Assembly: GCA_947501475.1 (NCBI GenBank)
Contig: CANMWA010000005.1
Coordinates: 186,001 to 250,000 of the forward strand
Source of the DNA: an uncultured Aquimarina sp.
GTDB lineage: Bacteria > Bacteroidota > Bacteroidia > Flavobacteriales > Flavobacteriaceae
DNA: 64,000 nucleotides
Reading direction: 5' to 3'
The notes beneath the pieces are model-generated. The model did no database searches and was not told the DNA's origin. It worked only from the letters and a program-made list of their open reading frames with translations. This document shows, piece after piece, positions 46,331-54,311 of this stretch. Every line of letters begins with the position of its first letter. Within the stretch, counting starts at the first letter, position 1. The position numbers were made by a program, and so were the translations under genes.

Positions 46331-46813
46331 TTGGTTTAATTTTTTGTGTTTTTTAAATCGGAGGCAAATGTATATAAAAAACTTAATCAAAATCTTAAAG
46401 TTTCATTAACGTAATGGTGGATATATATAAAATTATAGAAAGGTGTACTGAGAGTTTTTCAATGCAAACAAGATAAAAATTTTGAATACTATAATTAATA
46501 CAAGGAGTTTGATTTGATATGTGTAATTTTTGAACAATTATATTGAATAATTATTACACCTTTATCTGTTTAAGAAATGTTAATAATTAACAATTTGGTA
46601 ATATTAAAAGCCTATTTTGAATTATTATTATGATTTTTTTATAAAAAAACTCATTTTAACAAGAATAATTCATGTTCTACTGTCTAATGCTTGTGGTTTG
46701 TTAAGGATTGGAACGTTAAAAAATTGATATAGTAATTTCAAGAAGTTTTTAGGCGGTTTGTTAAGATTTTTTTGGCTGTATTTTTTCAAAATATATGGAT
46801 ATGATTTTATGCT
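46331..46813. other. AT-rich intergenic region, no gene seen
   Basis: 483 bases between the small lipoprotein and trmL. All frames are short and stop-rich; no hairpin with a T-run, tRNA or repeat was recognised. Confidence 0.6.
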
Positions 46814-47266
46814 TTAAATTTTAGGTTTTAAACCTTCGTATACAGCAATACTTACCGCATTAGCTAAATTTAAGCTTCGTATATGTTCATTATAAATTGG
46901 TATTTTATAGGTTCTATCTCGATTAGCTTCTATAATATCTATAGGTAAACCTGTAGATTCTTTTCCAAAAATTAGAAACATATCATCTTCATAATCAATA
47001 GACCAATGCATTGCTTCACCATGGCTAGAGAAAAAAGCCATTTTCTTACCTTCGTGAGTTTCAAAAAAATCATCAATGTTTTCATAAATCTTTAGAGAGA
47101 TATGTTTCCAGTAATCAAGCCCTGCTCGTTTTACTCTTTTATCGCTTAATTCAAAACCAAAAGGTTTGACCAGATGCAAATTTGATCCTGAAGCTAAACT
47201 TAATCGACCAATGTTACCTGTATTGGTATGTATTTCTGGTTCTATAAGAACTATGTTGTATGGCAT
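46814..47266 (-). CDS. trmL: tRNA (cytidine(34)-2'-O)-methyltransferase TrmL
   Basis: 150 residues, the short SPOUT type. Motifs: NIVLIEPEIHTNTGNIGRL at the N terminus, then DMFLIFGKESTGLP and the knot segment YNEHIRSLNLANAVSIAVYE. It methylates the ribose of the wobble base in certain tRNA-Leu. The 3' neighbour is a long gap, and an NTF2-like gene lies 26 bases upstream on the same strand. Confidence 0.95.
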   Translation of the reverse strand: MPYNIVLIEPEIHTNTGNIGRLSLASGSNLHLVKPFGFELSDKRVKRAGLDYWKHISLKIYENIDDFFETHEGKKMAFFSSHGEAMHWSIDYEDDMFLIFGKESTGLPIDIIEANRDRTYKIPIYNEHIRSLNLANAVSIAVYEGLKPKI

Positions 47267-47292
47267 TTTTTGTACTATCTTATTGCGAATAT

Positions 47293-47817
47293 TTAATTTT
47301 TGGTTTGATGCTCTTTGTTGAGATAGTTATTTGGTATTTTGTTATCGTCAGTTTCATTAATAAATGTAGTGCTTGCTATCCACCAGCGATCATCTGCATA
47401 TACGAGTTGGTAACTATTGATTCCTCTTTTTTCGTAAGTGCCTATCAGGTTTTTACAATAATAACTTTGAAAAACATTTGCAATACCGTTGTATTCGTTG
47501 ATTGTTAGACCAATTGAAACTTCATCAAAACCATCTCTTTTATATAAAGGACCTACATTTCTTACAAATTCTTCTAAATTCATAGTTCTCACTTGCTTTT
47601 TGGGTGGCGCTTTACGATTAATAGAAATTTTTTGTGCTGTTGGTAAAAATAGATTTCGATACTCATCCCAATTTCTGGGCTCATCTTTTTCGCCTGATAT
47701 TAGTGCGATCATCTTATTAGTAATACCTTCAATTGATTTAACGGCAATTGTGTCTACTTGCGAATTTCCTATAAAAGAGATTAAAAGAGTTATTAGTAAG
47801 GTGGCATTTTTTAACAT
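47293..47817 (-). CDS. Exported NTF2/SnoaL-like protein
   Basis: 174 residues with a signal peptide (MLKNATLLITLLISFIGNSQ). The layout VKSIEGITNKMIALISGEKD, NWDEYRNLFLPTAQ, then FQSYYCKNLIGTYEKRGINS and VYADDRWWIASTTFINET, fits the NTF2-like cone fold. No catalytic residues are certain. A ligand-binding role outside the cytoplasm is inferred. It could be co-transcribed with trmL. Confidence 0.75.
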   Translation of the reverse strand: MLKNATLLITLLISFIGNSQVDTIAVKSIEGITNKMIALISGEKDEPRNWDEYRNLFLPTAQKISINRKAPPKKQVRTMNLEEFVRNVGPLYKRDGFDEVSIGLTINEYNGIANVFQSYYCKNLIGTYEKRGINSYQLVYADDRWWIASTTFINETDDNKIPNNYLNKEHQTKN

Positions 47818-48037
47818 GATTTTTAATATTTATAGATAGTATTTATATTTTTTACACACTTAAATGTATAGCATATTGTATTACAATAAAAGTAATGAAT
47901 TGTTATTGGTCTTGAAACATAAAATTTTGGTGCTTTTAATTATTCTTTAATTGATTGATTTTTTTTAAAACCTTTTTTATTCTATTTAGAAACACTTAGC
48001 TTTATGTTATTATTTTTTAACTTTTAAAACCTAAATA

Positions 48038-48706
48038 ATGAAAAAAAGTATTTTATTAAGTTTACTAACAGTACTCTTTGTTCTGTTTTCTTGTAAAAAG
48101 AAAGATAGTCCTCAAGTAGCAGAGCCAGATCCCACAGAGGATAAAGAAAATGTAACTCAACAAGTTGAAGAGATAGAAAGATCAAACAAAGCGCAGGTAC
48201 AAGCATTTGTGAACTATGTAGCACCAATTTTTGGAAAAGTCGCACCAGAAACGGTAAAAAACGCAGAGCTACCTCAAATTCTAAAATGGTTAGAGAATAG
48301 CAATTATAAAAAAATATTTGAAATCTATTCATCCTTAGGAAATGAAAGAGTAAGAGCATTTATTGCCGAAGATATCAATGGTAACAGTCTTGTTTTTGCA
48401 GAGGTGCCTGAAAAAATTAGAATAGAAGATTTTAAAGAGGACTATATTATACTTCAGAATAAAAAAGGAGGAGAAGGAGGAGGAGAAGGAGATGATACTG
48501 AAAAAGATATTGAATTTTGCCTTTATCAACATTGCTCTGTGGTAAATAAAAATAATTATAGATGCGTCCAAGCTCAAAAGGTTTGTCCAAAACTAATTCA
48601 ATGTCAGTCATCTGCAGATTGTAAACCGGCCGATGGAGGCGATGATGGTACAGAGGGTGGCGGAACAGATACTGATCTTGTTGTAAGAGATCTATTTGGA
48701 TTTTAG
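48038..48706 (+). CDS. Lipoprotein with Gly-rich linkers and a Cys-rich C-terminal segment
   Basis: 222 residues; lipobox VLFSC near residue 19 followed by KKKDSPQ. The middle ~100 residues are helical (VQAFVNYVAPIFGKVAPETV). A Gly/Glu linker (GGEGGGEGDD) leads to a segment with six cysteines: CLYQHCSVVNKNNYRC, VCPKLIQCQSSADC. A second Gly/Asp-rich tail ends the protein. The cysteine spacing suggests disulfides or a metal site. I do not recognise the family. Confidence 0.7.
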   Translation: MKKSILLSLLTVLFVLFSCKKKDSPQVAEPDPTEDKENVTQQVEEIERSNKAQVQAFVNYVAPIFGKVAPETVKNAELPQILKWLENSNYKKIFEIYSSLGNERVRAFIAEDINGNSLVFAEVPEKIRIEDFKEDYIILQNKKGGEGGGEGDDTEKDIEFCLYQHCSVVNKNNYRCVQAQKVCPKLIQCQSSADCKPADGGDDGTEGGGTDTDLVVRDLFGF

Positions 48707-48723
48707 AGTATATAAAACCAAAT

Positions 48724-48755
48724 AAAAAGCCCCAGTTTTTGGGGCTTTTTGTATG
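48724..48755 (+). terminator. Terminator after the Cys-rich lipoprotein
   Basis: AAAAAGCCCC (48724-48733) pairs with GGGGCTTTTT (48741-48750); the T-run is within the right arm. Confidence 0.88.
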
Positions 48756-48799
48756 ATAAAATGTGATTTAATCTGAAGTTTCGGTTGTGCTTTCTTTTT

Positions 48800-48901
48800 C
48801 TATTTTAGTGGTACACCTTTTAACGATTTGCTGGTAATGCTCTCCCAAAGTGAAGGAGTTTTATGCACCGCCACAAATAACCGATCTATAGTTAAGAAAC
48901 T
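48800..48901 (-). pseudogene. Possible gene remnant, 33 codons
   Basis: A stop-free stretch on the minus strand reads FLTIDRLFVAVHKTPSLWES and then ITSKSLKGVPLK before a TAG. It has no start codon and good coding-like composition for so short a frame. The rest of 48756-49013 shows nothing. It may be the tail of a lost gene; the family is not recognised. Confidence 0.3.
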
Positions 48902-49013
48902 CTATGTACAATCAAAAAGTCATTTTTTGTACTACTAATGTTGTTATAATATTCTTGCTTTGACTGTACTAAAGGTTTCAGGTTTTTTGGTGCTTTCAAT
49001 TCTTCTTTTGTGT

Positions 49014-49901
49014 TTAGATACTTATCTCGATCTTCATCTGCGTTTTTTGTATCCCTTCGCCTCCGGCCATTAAAGTTGTTATTTTATTCTTTTCTATTTT
49101 TAAATCAACTATTATTAAACTTGGCGAAGGAGTATTCATAAATTCTCCTTGTTGTATTAAAAATCTATCTTTCTTAATATTTAGTATATCAAATAGGTAA
49201 CAAGCAAGAGGACCTGCTGCCATTCCGGTAGCGGCTTCTTCGATGATATCATATCGTGGGCCAAACATCCTTGTACTAGCATCTCTTTGGGATTTATCAA
49301 GATCATTAGAGAACACATAGAACCCAATCAAATTAAACTCATCACTTATTTTACGTATTAAATCAAAATCTGGAACTATATTTTTTAAAACTTCTAAACT
49401 TCTTACAGGGATTATTATAAATGAATTTCCTGTGATTACTAATTGTATAGGAGCACCTTGCATGATATCTGACTTGTGTAGCCCCAGTGAATTTAAAATC
49501 TTATTTTCTCGATGGTTAACATCGGTATATTTTGGGGCAGATTGCTCCATAAATGCTAAGGAGCCAATGAGTTTTATTTCTCTGTGTCCATCTATTGTTT
49601 CTTTTGAAGAAATATCTTTTTTTAGAATACCTAATTGTCTTAGGTATGAAAATGTTGCTACGGTGGCATGCCCACAATGTGCTATTTGTTTGTTGGGAGT
49701 AAAGAAATCTAATTTAAAATCTGCTGACTTAGATTTTGAAACAAAAGCGGTTTCAGACAAACCCACTTTTGTGGCAATTTCTAATTTATTTTTGTTAGAT
49801 AAATTATCTGCGTTTAGTACAACTCCTGCAGGGTTTCCTCCCTTTGCATTGTCAACAAAAGCGTTTAGGATTTGTACATCAATAATTTTTGTAGTGCCCA
49901 T
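49014..49901 (-). CDS. PhzF-family isomerase-like protein
   Basis: 295 residues. The signature DVQILNAFVDNAKGGNPAGV, the catalytic Glu in VGLSETAFVS near residue 48, IAHCGHATVATFSYL and EEAATGMAAGPLACYL fit PhzF/DAP-epimerase-like proteins. Members isomerise phenazine precursors or unknown small acids; no phenazine genes are nearby, so the substrate is unknown. The sigZ gene lies 61 bases upstream on the same strand. Confidence 0.92.
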   Translation of the reverse strand: MGTTKIIDVQILNAFVDNAKGGNPAGVVLNADNLSNKNKLEIATKVGLSETAFVSKSKSADFKLDFFTPNKQIAHCGHATVATFSYLRQLGILKKDISSKETIDGHREIKLIGSLAFMEQSAPKYTDVNHRENKILNSLGLHKSDIMQGAPIQLVITGNSFIIIPVRSLEVLKNIVPDFDLIRKISDEFNLIGFYVFSNDLDKSQRDASTRMFGPRYDIIEEAATGMAAGPLACYLFDILNIKKDRFLIQQGEFMNTPSPSLIIVDLKIEKNKITTLMAGGEGIQKTQMKIEISI

Positions 49902-49962
49902 TTTTATAATTTTTTTAATAGTTATAATTAATGGACGAGGATTATTATAAAAAGACGTAGCG

Positions 49963-50499
49963 TCAACTTAAATTATTATCAAAATCTAGTAGTTTGCCTG
50001 ATTTATCAGATTCTACATTTGGGCATTTTAAAATATTTTCTTTTAAAACTTCTCTAGCTTTTTGAACCCTGGATTTAGTTCCAGAATAGGATATCTTTAG
50101 GTATGCTGCTAATTCTTTTTGAGAATAGTTTTTGAAAGAAGTCAGAACAATAGCTTGTTTGTGTTTTGTAGTTAGGTTTTCAATTTTTTGATTGATACAA
50201 TTACTAAGTTTTGCATAATTGAAACTCTCATTTTCATTTTCAGGAATGTCGAAATCTTCTATTGTTATTTTTTTTAAGTTTTGCTTTCGATAATAATCGA
50301 ATATAGTGTTTCTTGTAATTTGATAGACCCAAGAGGTAAGCTTTGAAGTATTTTTTAGTTGACTAATTTTTGATTGAATTTTTAAAAAAACTTCTTGAAG
50401 AATATCTTTTGCTATTTGCTCATCTTTAACTTTACTAATAATAAACTTGTAAAGCTCTTCATGTAAATCTATCCAAATATTCTTAATTTCATTTTTCAT
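49963..50499 (-). CDS. sigZ: ECF sigma factor, SigZ type
   Basis: 178 residues. Region 2 is LHEELYKFIISKVKDEQIAK and DILQEVFLKIQSKISQLKNT, with LTSWVYQITRNTIFDYYRKQ; region 4 has LTTKHKQAIVLTSFKNYSQK and KISYSGTKSRVQKAREVL. The C terminus carries an ILKCPN motif like SigZ. No anti-sigma gene is adjacent. The PhzF gene downstream may be a target. Confidence 0.88.
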   Translation of the reverse strand: MKNEIKNIWIDLHEELYKFIISKVKDEQIAKDILQEVFLKIQSKISQLKNTSKLTSWVYQITRNTIFDYYRKQNLKKITIEDFDIPENENESFNYAKLSNCINQKIENLTTKHKQAIVLTSFKNYSQKELAAYLKISYSGTKSRVQKAREVLKENILKCPNVESDKSGKLLDFDNNLS

Positions 50500-50631
50500 T
50501 ACATGTATTGTTTATGTCCTGTGAGCAAGAAATTTGTAACAGATAACAACCCTTCAATTTACCACTTTTTTGGTTGTTATTTTTATATGTTGTTGGCAAT
50601 TGTTTATTTTCTTTTAAGATTAAGAATTGCA

Positions 50632-50969
50632 CTAGCATTTATCCAATATTTCAATAAAATCACTAACAGCACTACTTGATCTATATATAAAATTTGCTTT
50701 TAAGTCTTTTTCAGGAGGTGATAATTCAGTCTTATGGATTTGAGAGATTCTGGATTTTTATTTTTCCCTTCATCTCCTACAAACCATAATAGCATTATGG
50801 TTTGAAAATCATCTTTAGCGATTTTATTTAATAGTGTATTTTCTGAACTATCGATTTCATTAATTTCAAAAAATCTAGATTCGTACGCAAATCCCATTCC
50901 GCATGATGGATAATTTGAAATAGCCTGCAAAAACCCCTTAAGTGTTTGGATAGAAATCTCGTTTTTCAT
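50632..50969 (-). pseudogene. Hypothetical protein with a C-terminal frameshift
   Basis: The intact frame (50700-50969) gives 89 residues, MKNEISIQTLKGFLQAISNY... to NYHLLKKT. Past the A-rich segment encoding EGKNKNP, another frame reads KSRISQIHKTELSPPEKDLK and then ANFIYRSSSAVSDFIEILDK, ending at TAG 50632. One extra A in an A5 run (minus strand; 50755-50759 or 50761-50765) rejoins them into 112 residues. Residues are polar and coding-like across the join. The family is not recognised. Start ATG 50969. Confidence 0.7.
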
Positions 50970-50982
50970 AAATATTGTCTAA

Positions 50983-51120
50983 CGGTTGGGCTATGGTTTT
51001 GTTGTGGAATTGTCTCATTAGGACCATCCCGCCGAGACCAAGCGATGATTGAAAGATAGGAATTTTCAGTGGAAAATTCCGCCACAATGAATTGTAGTAG
51101 TTGTTGTAACCAGTTTGCTC
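50983..51120. repeat. Imperfect dyad element between small genes
   Basis: It begins TCTAACGGTTGGGCTATGG and ends TTGTTGTAACCAGTTTGC, with AACGGTT / AACCAGTT-like outer parts and inner TTGTGGAATT / AATTCCGCCACAA parts. A central hairpin pairs GGAATTTTC (51059-51067) with GAAAATTCC (51072-51080). It is more GC-rich than its surroundings. It resembles dispersed intergenic elements I have seen between single-gene units in Flavobacteriaceae; the left edge GTCTAAC also fits the RYYYAAC core of integron attC sites, but no matching GTTRRRY core is present. Confidence 0.45.
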
Positions 51121-51130
51121 ACATGAATTA

Positions 51131-51598
51131 TTAATCTAAATGTAAGATAGAGGCTTCGTCTTCTAAAAGCGGTCCTATTACCTCAAGTTTTCTGCCTCCT
51201 TTTTTCAATAATTCTCTTGTTGGCATTTCAAATACCCAATTCGGGTTATCCCTTCCTACAATTTTATAATATTCCGTTTTACTCAATCCGTAAACAAGTT
51301 TTCCGATTCCACTCCAATAAATAGCCGAAGTACACATGGGACATGGTTCATCACTTGTATAGATAGAACAATTATTTAGATATGAATAATCGTATATTTT
51401 GCACGCTTCTCTTATTAAATTGATTTCAGCATGGGCAAGACAATCATTATCTGTATTAATAGTATTTTCCCCTTTTAAAATAACCTCCCCATCTTTATTT
51501 ACGAGAACGCAACCAAAAGGTAAGTTACTTTTTCGTTTTGATTCTTTTGCGATTTCAATTGCCATTCTGACAAATTCTTTGTCCTTTTCCATATTCAT
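51131..51598 (-). CDS. Cytidine/guanine-type nucleoside deaminase
   Basis: 155 residues (153 from ATG 51592). The zinc site is HAEINLI near residue 56 and PCPMCTSAIYW near residue 85, with the catalytic Glu in the first motif. Length and the PCPMCTSAIYWSGIGKLVYG segment are closer to guanine deaminase (GuaD) and TadA-like proteins than to cytidine deaminase. Base or nucleoside deamination is expected; exact substrate unknown. It stands between the dyad element and a pseudogene. Confidence 0.9.
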   Translation of the reverse strand: MNMEKDKEFVRMAIEIAKESKRKSNLPFGCVLVNKDGEVILKGENTINTDNDCLAHAEINLIREACKIYDYSYLNNCSIYTSDEPCPMCTSAIYWSGIGKLVYGLSKTEYYKIVGRDNPNWVFEMPTRELLKKGGRKLEVIGPLLEDEASILHLD

Positions 51599-51671
51599 AG
51601 ATTTTTTTTCAAATAGGCTACTACGTTAAATATATAGCAAGTAGGGCAAAAAACAAGCGATTATTTTTAAT

Positions 51672-51952
51672 TTAGCAGCAAGCCAAATCTTTAATTTCTT
51701 TCTCCCCATATTTTTCATTTACCTCGTCATATGAAAAAGTTAGTATTTTTAGAAAGTCTGTTGTGTTTTTATCTTCTTGGTTATTTATTTTTAGAAATTA
51801 GCTTATTTAATTCAGAATTCTTAGTAAAATACTTTTGCATTTTCATAAAATCCGATTCTGAATATTTTTATCGAGTCAATTTTTTGATAAATCTATCCTA
51901 ATTGCAAACCATCAGTTTTCTGAGCAAATAAAATTAATACTAGATTCGTCAT
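51672..51952 (-). pseudogene. Decayed gene remnant
   Basis: On the minus strand, coding-like segments run in different frames: MTNLVLILFAQKTDGLQLG, then SESDFMKMQKYFTKNSELNK LISK in two parts, then INNQEDKNTTDFLKILTFSY and DEVNEKYGEKEIKDLACC ending at TAA 51672. Single A losses in A5 runs would join the last parts, but an in-frame TAG remains upstream, so at least two or three lesions exist. The protein family is not recognised. From here to 52159 no intact gene is seen. Confidence 0.55.
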
Positions 51953-52159
51953 TTTATTTTTTCATAATACTAGTAAACCTAAGCTGCTTTTTCGTAACTC
52001 ATTTCATTAACAAGCAAACTTTCGTAAATAAGAGATGGATATTTAAAGCATTTATTTTCCTTTTTAACCTCATTTTTTCCTTTTTACATATTTTATTTTG
52101 GTTTAAAAATTTTACCAACCTTTATTTACACTATCAATTCATATAGAAATACAAAAAAA

Positions 52160-53541
52160 ATGAAACCACTATCTATTTACATTTGTCTGTTCTTACTATG
52201 TATATCATGCTCTAACGATGATGACGGCCAGGTATTAAGCGATCTTAATGAGATTACTTCATTTAGTATTAATGAGCAACAGGGTACTATAGATAATAAC
52301 ATAATTACCCTTGAGTTAAATACAGTAACAGATATTACGGCTTTGATTCCCGTTATTGAGCATAATGGAGTAAGTATAGCTCCTGCCAATGGAGTTACAC
52401 AAGATTTCATGTAGTATACACTGTAGTTGCAGAAAATGGAAATACTCAAGAATTTACTGTAATTGTGACCATAATAGAATCAAATGAGATTACTTCGTTT
52501 AGTATTAATGAGCAACAGGGCACTATAGATAATAACATGATTACCCTTGAGTTAGATACAGGAACAGATATTACGGCTTTGACTCCCGTTATTGAACATA
52601 CTGGAGTAAGCATAGCTCCTGAAAACGGTTCGGTACAAGATTTCACAAACCCTGTAGTATACACTGTAGTTGCAGAAAACGGAAATACTCAAGAGTTTAC
52701 GGTAACTGTTAGTGTTGGTTTAGGAACAGCCTCAGGAATAGAATTTATAACGACCTGGTCTGCTGGCGAAATTACCATTCCCACAAATTCAGCATTCACT
52801 TATAACTATAATGTAGATTGGGATAATGATGGGGTGGTAGATGAATCTGGAATAACAGGAGATGTCACCCATACTTTTGATGCTGATGAAGAGCATACCA
52901 TACGTATAACCGGTACTTTTCCTTCAATACAATTTGACAACAGTACAAATACCGGGCAAGGTGAGGCTAATAAAATTATCTCTGTGGATCAATGGGGAAC
53001 GGGAACGTGGTTATCTATGGATAGGGCATTTAAAGATTGTACTAATCTTAAAGTTCTTGCAACCGATATTCCTGATTTATCAAGTGTTACCGATCTATCC
53101 TTCATGTTTGCTGGTGCGTTTATTGTAAATCCTGATGTAAGTAATTGGGATATTAGCAATGTAACGAATCTAACGGGTATGTTTACTAGTGCAAGCTTGG
53201 CGAACCCTGATGTTAGTAAATGGGATACTGGTAATGTCACACGATTGACACTTATGTTTGCATTTGCTCCATTAGCAAACCCCGATATTAGTAACTGGAA
53301 TATTTCTAAAGTTACTAGGGCGGGTAGTATGTTTTCTTCTGATTCAGCTTTGTCAACAGAAAACTATGACAAACTACTCATTAGCTTTGCGAATCAAACA
53401 CGACAAATTGATGTTCCTTTTGATGCACCTGGAACCACTTTTTGTTCTGATGAAGCAGCTGCCGCAAGAGCTACTTTGATTGATATGAATGGAAGTAATT
53501 GGGATATTTCAGATGGCGGTCGTGACGTTGGATGTCAATAA
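52160..53541 (+). pseudogene. BspA-like (DUF285) surface lipoprotein split by a 7-bp deletion
   Basis: Two frames make one gene. The first (52160-52414) has a lipobox (FLLCISC) and repeat unit 1. The second (52465-53541, 358 residues) has repeat unit 2, a PKD-like region (NVDWDNDGVVDESG, THTFDADEEHTIRI), and BspA/DUF285 repeats (MFAGAFIVNPDVSNWDISN, VTNLTGMFTSASLANPDVSK). Compared with unit 2, unit 1 lacks CAAACCC after 52409; restoring 7 bases joins both frames exactly. Such proteins are surface adhesins with leucine-rich-like repeats. As read, only the leader part is made. Confidence 0.85.
52247..52709 (+). repeat. Tandem ~227-bp repeat within the BspA-like gene
   Basis: Unit 1 (52247-52466, 220 bases) and unit 2 (52483-52709, 227 bases) are highly similar, both beginning AATGAGATTACTTC and encoding ITSFSINEQQGTIDNN-type DUF5018-like modules. 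The only length difference is the 7-base gap. Confidence 0.88.
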
Positions 53542-53565
53542 CCTTGTTAATTTGTATAAGAATTG

Positions 53566-53624
53566 TATAAACGCAGATGGTAGAATTGTAGTTTACTACG
53601 ATTTCTGTCATCTGTGTGTTTATA
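53566..53624 (+). terminator. Long imperfect hairpin after the BspA-like gene
   Basis: TATAAAC, CAGATG, AGAAT and GTAG on the left pair with CTAC, ATTtCT, CATCTG and GTTTATA on the right around a short loop. No clear T-run follows, so it is a hairpin-type end or a repeat element. The rest of the gap to 53769 holds no gene. Confidence 0.6.
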
Positions 53625-53769
53625 AACCGATGTAAAAAATTTGGCGGTCTTTGAAAACATATATAAATCTATCGATTTAGTACTTATTAGCTATATTTTA
53701 TACACCGTGTTGTAGTGTGTTTTTTTCGTTCACATTAGTGTTTTCGTCTGTTCAAATTTAAAATCTATT

Positions 53770-54159
53770 CTAAAACTCAAAACCTTTAATAGGTGAAGAA
53801 ACATCTATTAAAGTTCCATTTGGGTCTTTTAGTAATAACCTTCTTTGTCCGTAAAATGTATCTTTAGGTTCGCTTATAATTTCAAAATTTTCCGATTCCG
53901 CTATCTTAAATATTTCATCCGTATTATCAACCACGAATGTCACATAAAATCCTTGTGGATTGTTCTGAAAATCATTCGGTACGATTTCATTTGTACGGTC
54001 TATAATTCCTAATTCAAGTTTTTTGTCTTTTGAGATTAAGTGAACAAACCAATCACTATCATAGTCCACATTAAAGTCAAAAAGCTTAATATAAAAGTCC
54101 CGACTTTCTGCTAAATTGTCCGAACAGATATTCGTCATTATTCGATTAATTGTCTTCAT
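53770..54159 (-). CDS. VOC-superfamily (glyoxalase-like) protein
   Basis: 129 residues, one pair of beta-alpha-beta-beta-beta modules. The N terminus INRIMTNICSDNLAESRDFY and the later FYGQRRLLLKDPNGTLIDVS are typical of glyoxalase/bleomycin-resistance/extradiol dioxygenase proteins. A Glu in KLELGIIDR is a likely metal ligand. It may detoxify or bind a small molecule. It lies in the accessory stretch. Confidence 0.88.
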   Translation of the reverse strand: MKTINRIMTNICSDNLAESRDFYIKLFDFNVDYDSDWFVHLISKDKKLELGIIDRTNEIVPNDFQNNPQGFYVTFVVDNTDEIFKIAESENFEIISEPKDTFYGQRRLLLKDPNGTLIDVSSPIKGFEF

Positions 54160-54247
54160 TTTTTCTTTTTAGTTCAAATCTCGATGGCTTTATCAAAATG
54201 CACTACAACAATTGTATATATGTACGAATACATATACCTAGTATATA

Positions 54248-54290
54248 AAAACACACATATACCCAAATAAACAGGATATATGTGTGTTTT
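54248..54290 (-). terminator. Terminator after the M3 peptidase gene
   Basis: Arms 54248-54261 and 54277-54290 pair perfectly (14 bp, loop of 15). On the minus strand the stem runs into Ts, ending the gene whose stop is at 54312. Confidence 0.8.
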
Positions 54291-54311
54291 ATGTATTGTT
54301 AATATTTTGAT

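Noticed and set aside
50983..51120. Integron attC site
   Set aside because: One edge fits RYYYAAC but no GTTRRRY partner is present and no integrase is in the window; kept only as a dyad element.
52177..52664. Minus-strand ORFs across the tandem repeat
   Set aside because: They mirror the repeat units of the plus-strand gene; their similarity to each other only reflects the duplication.
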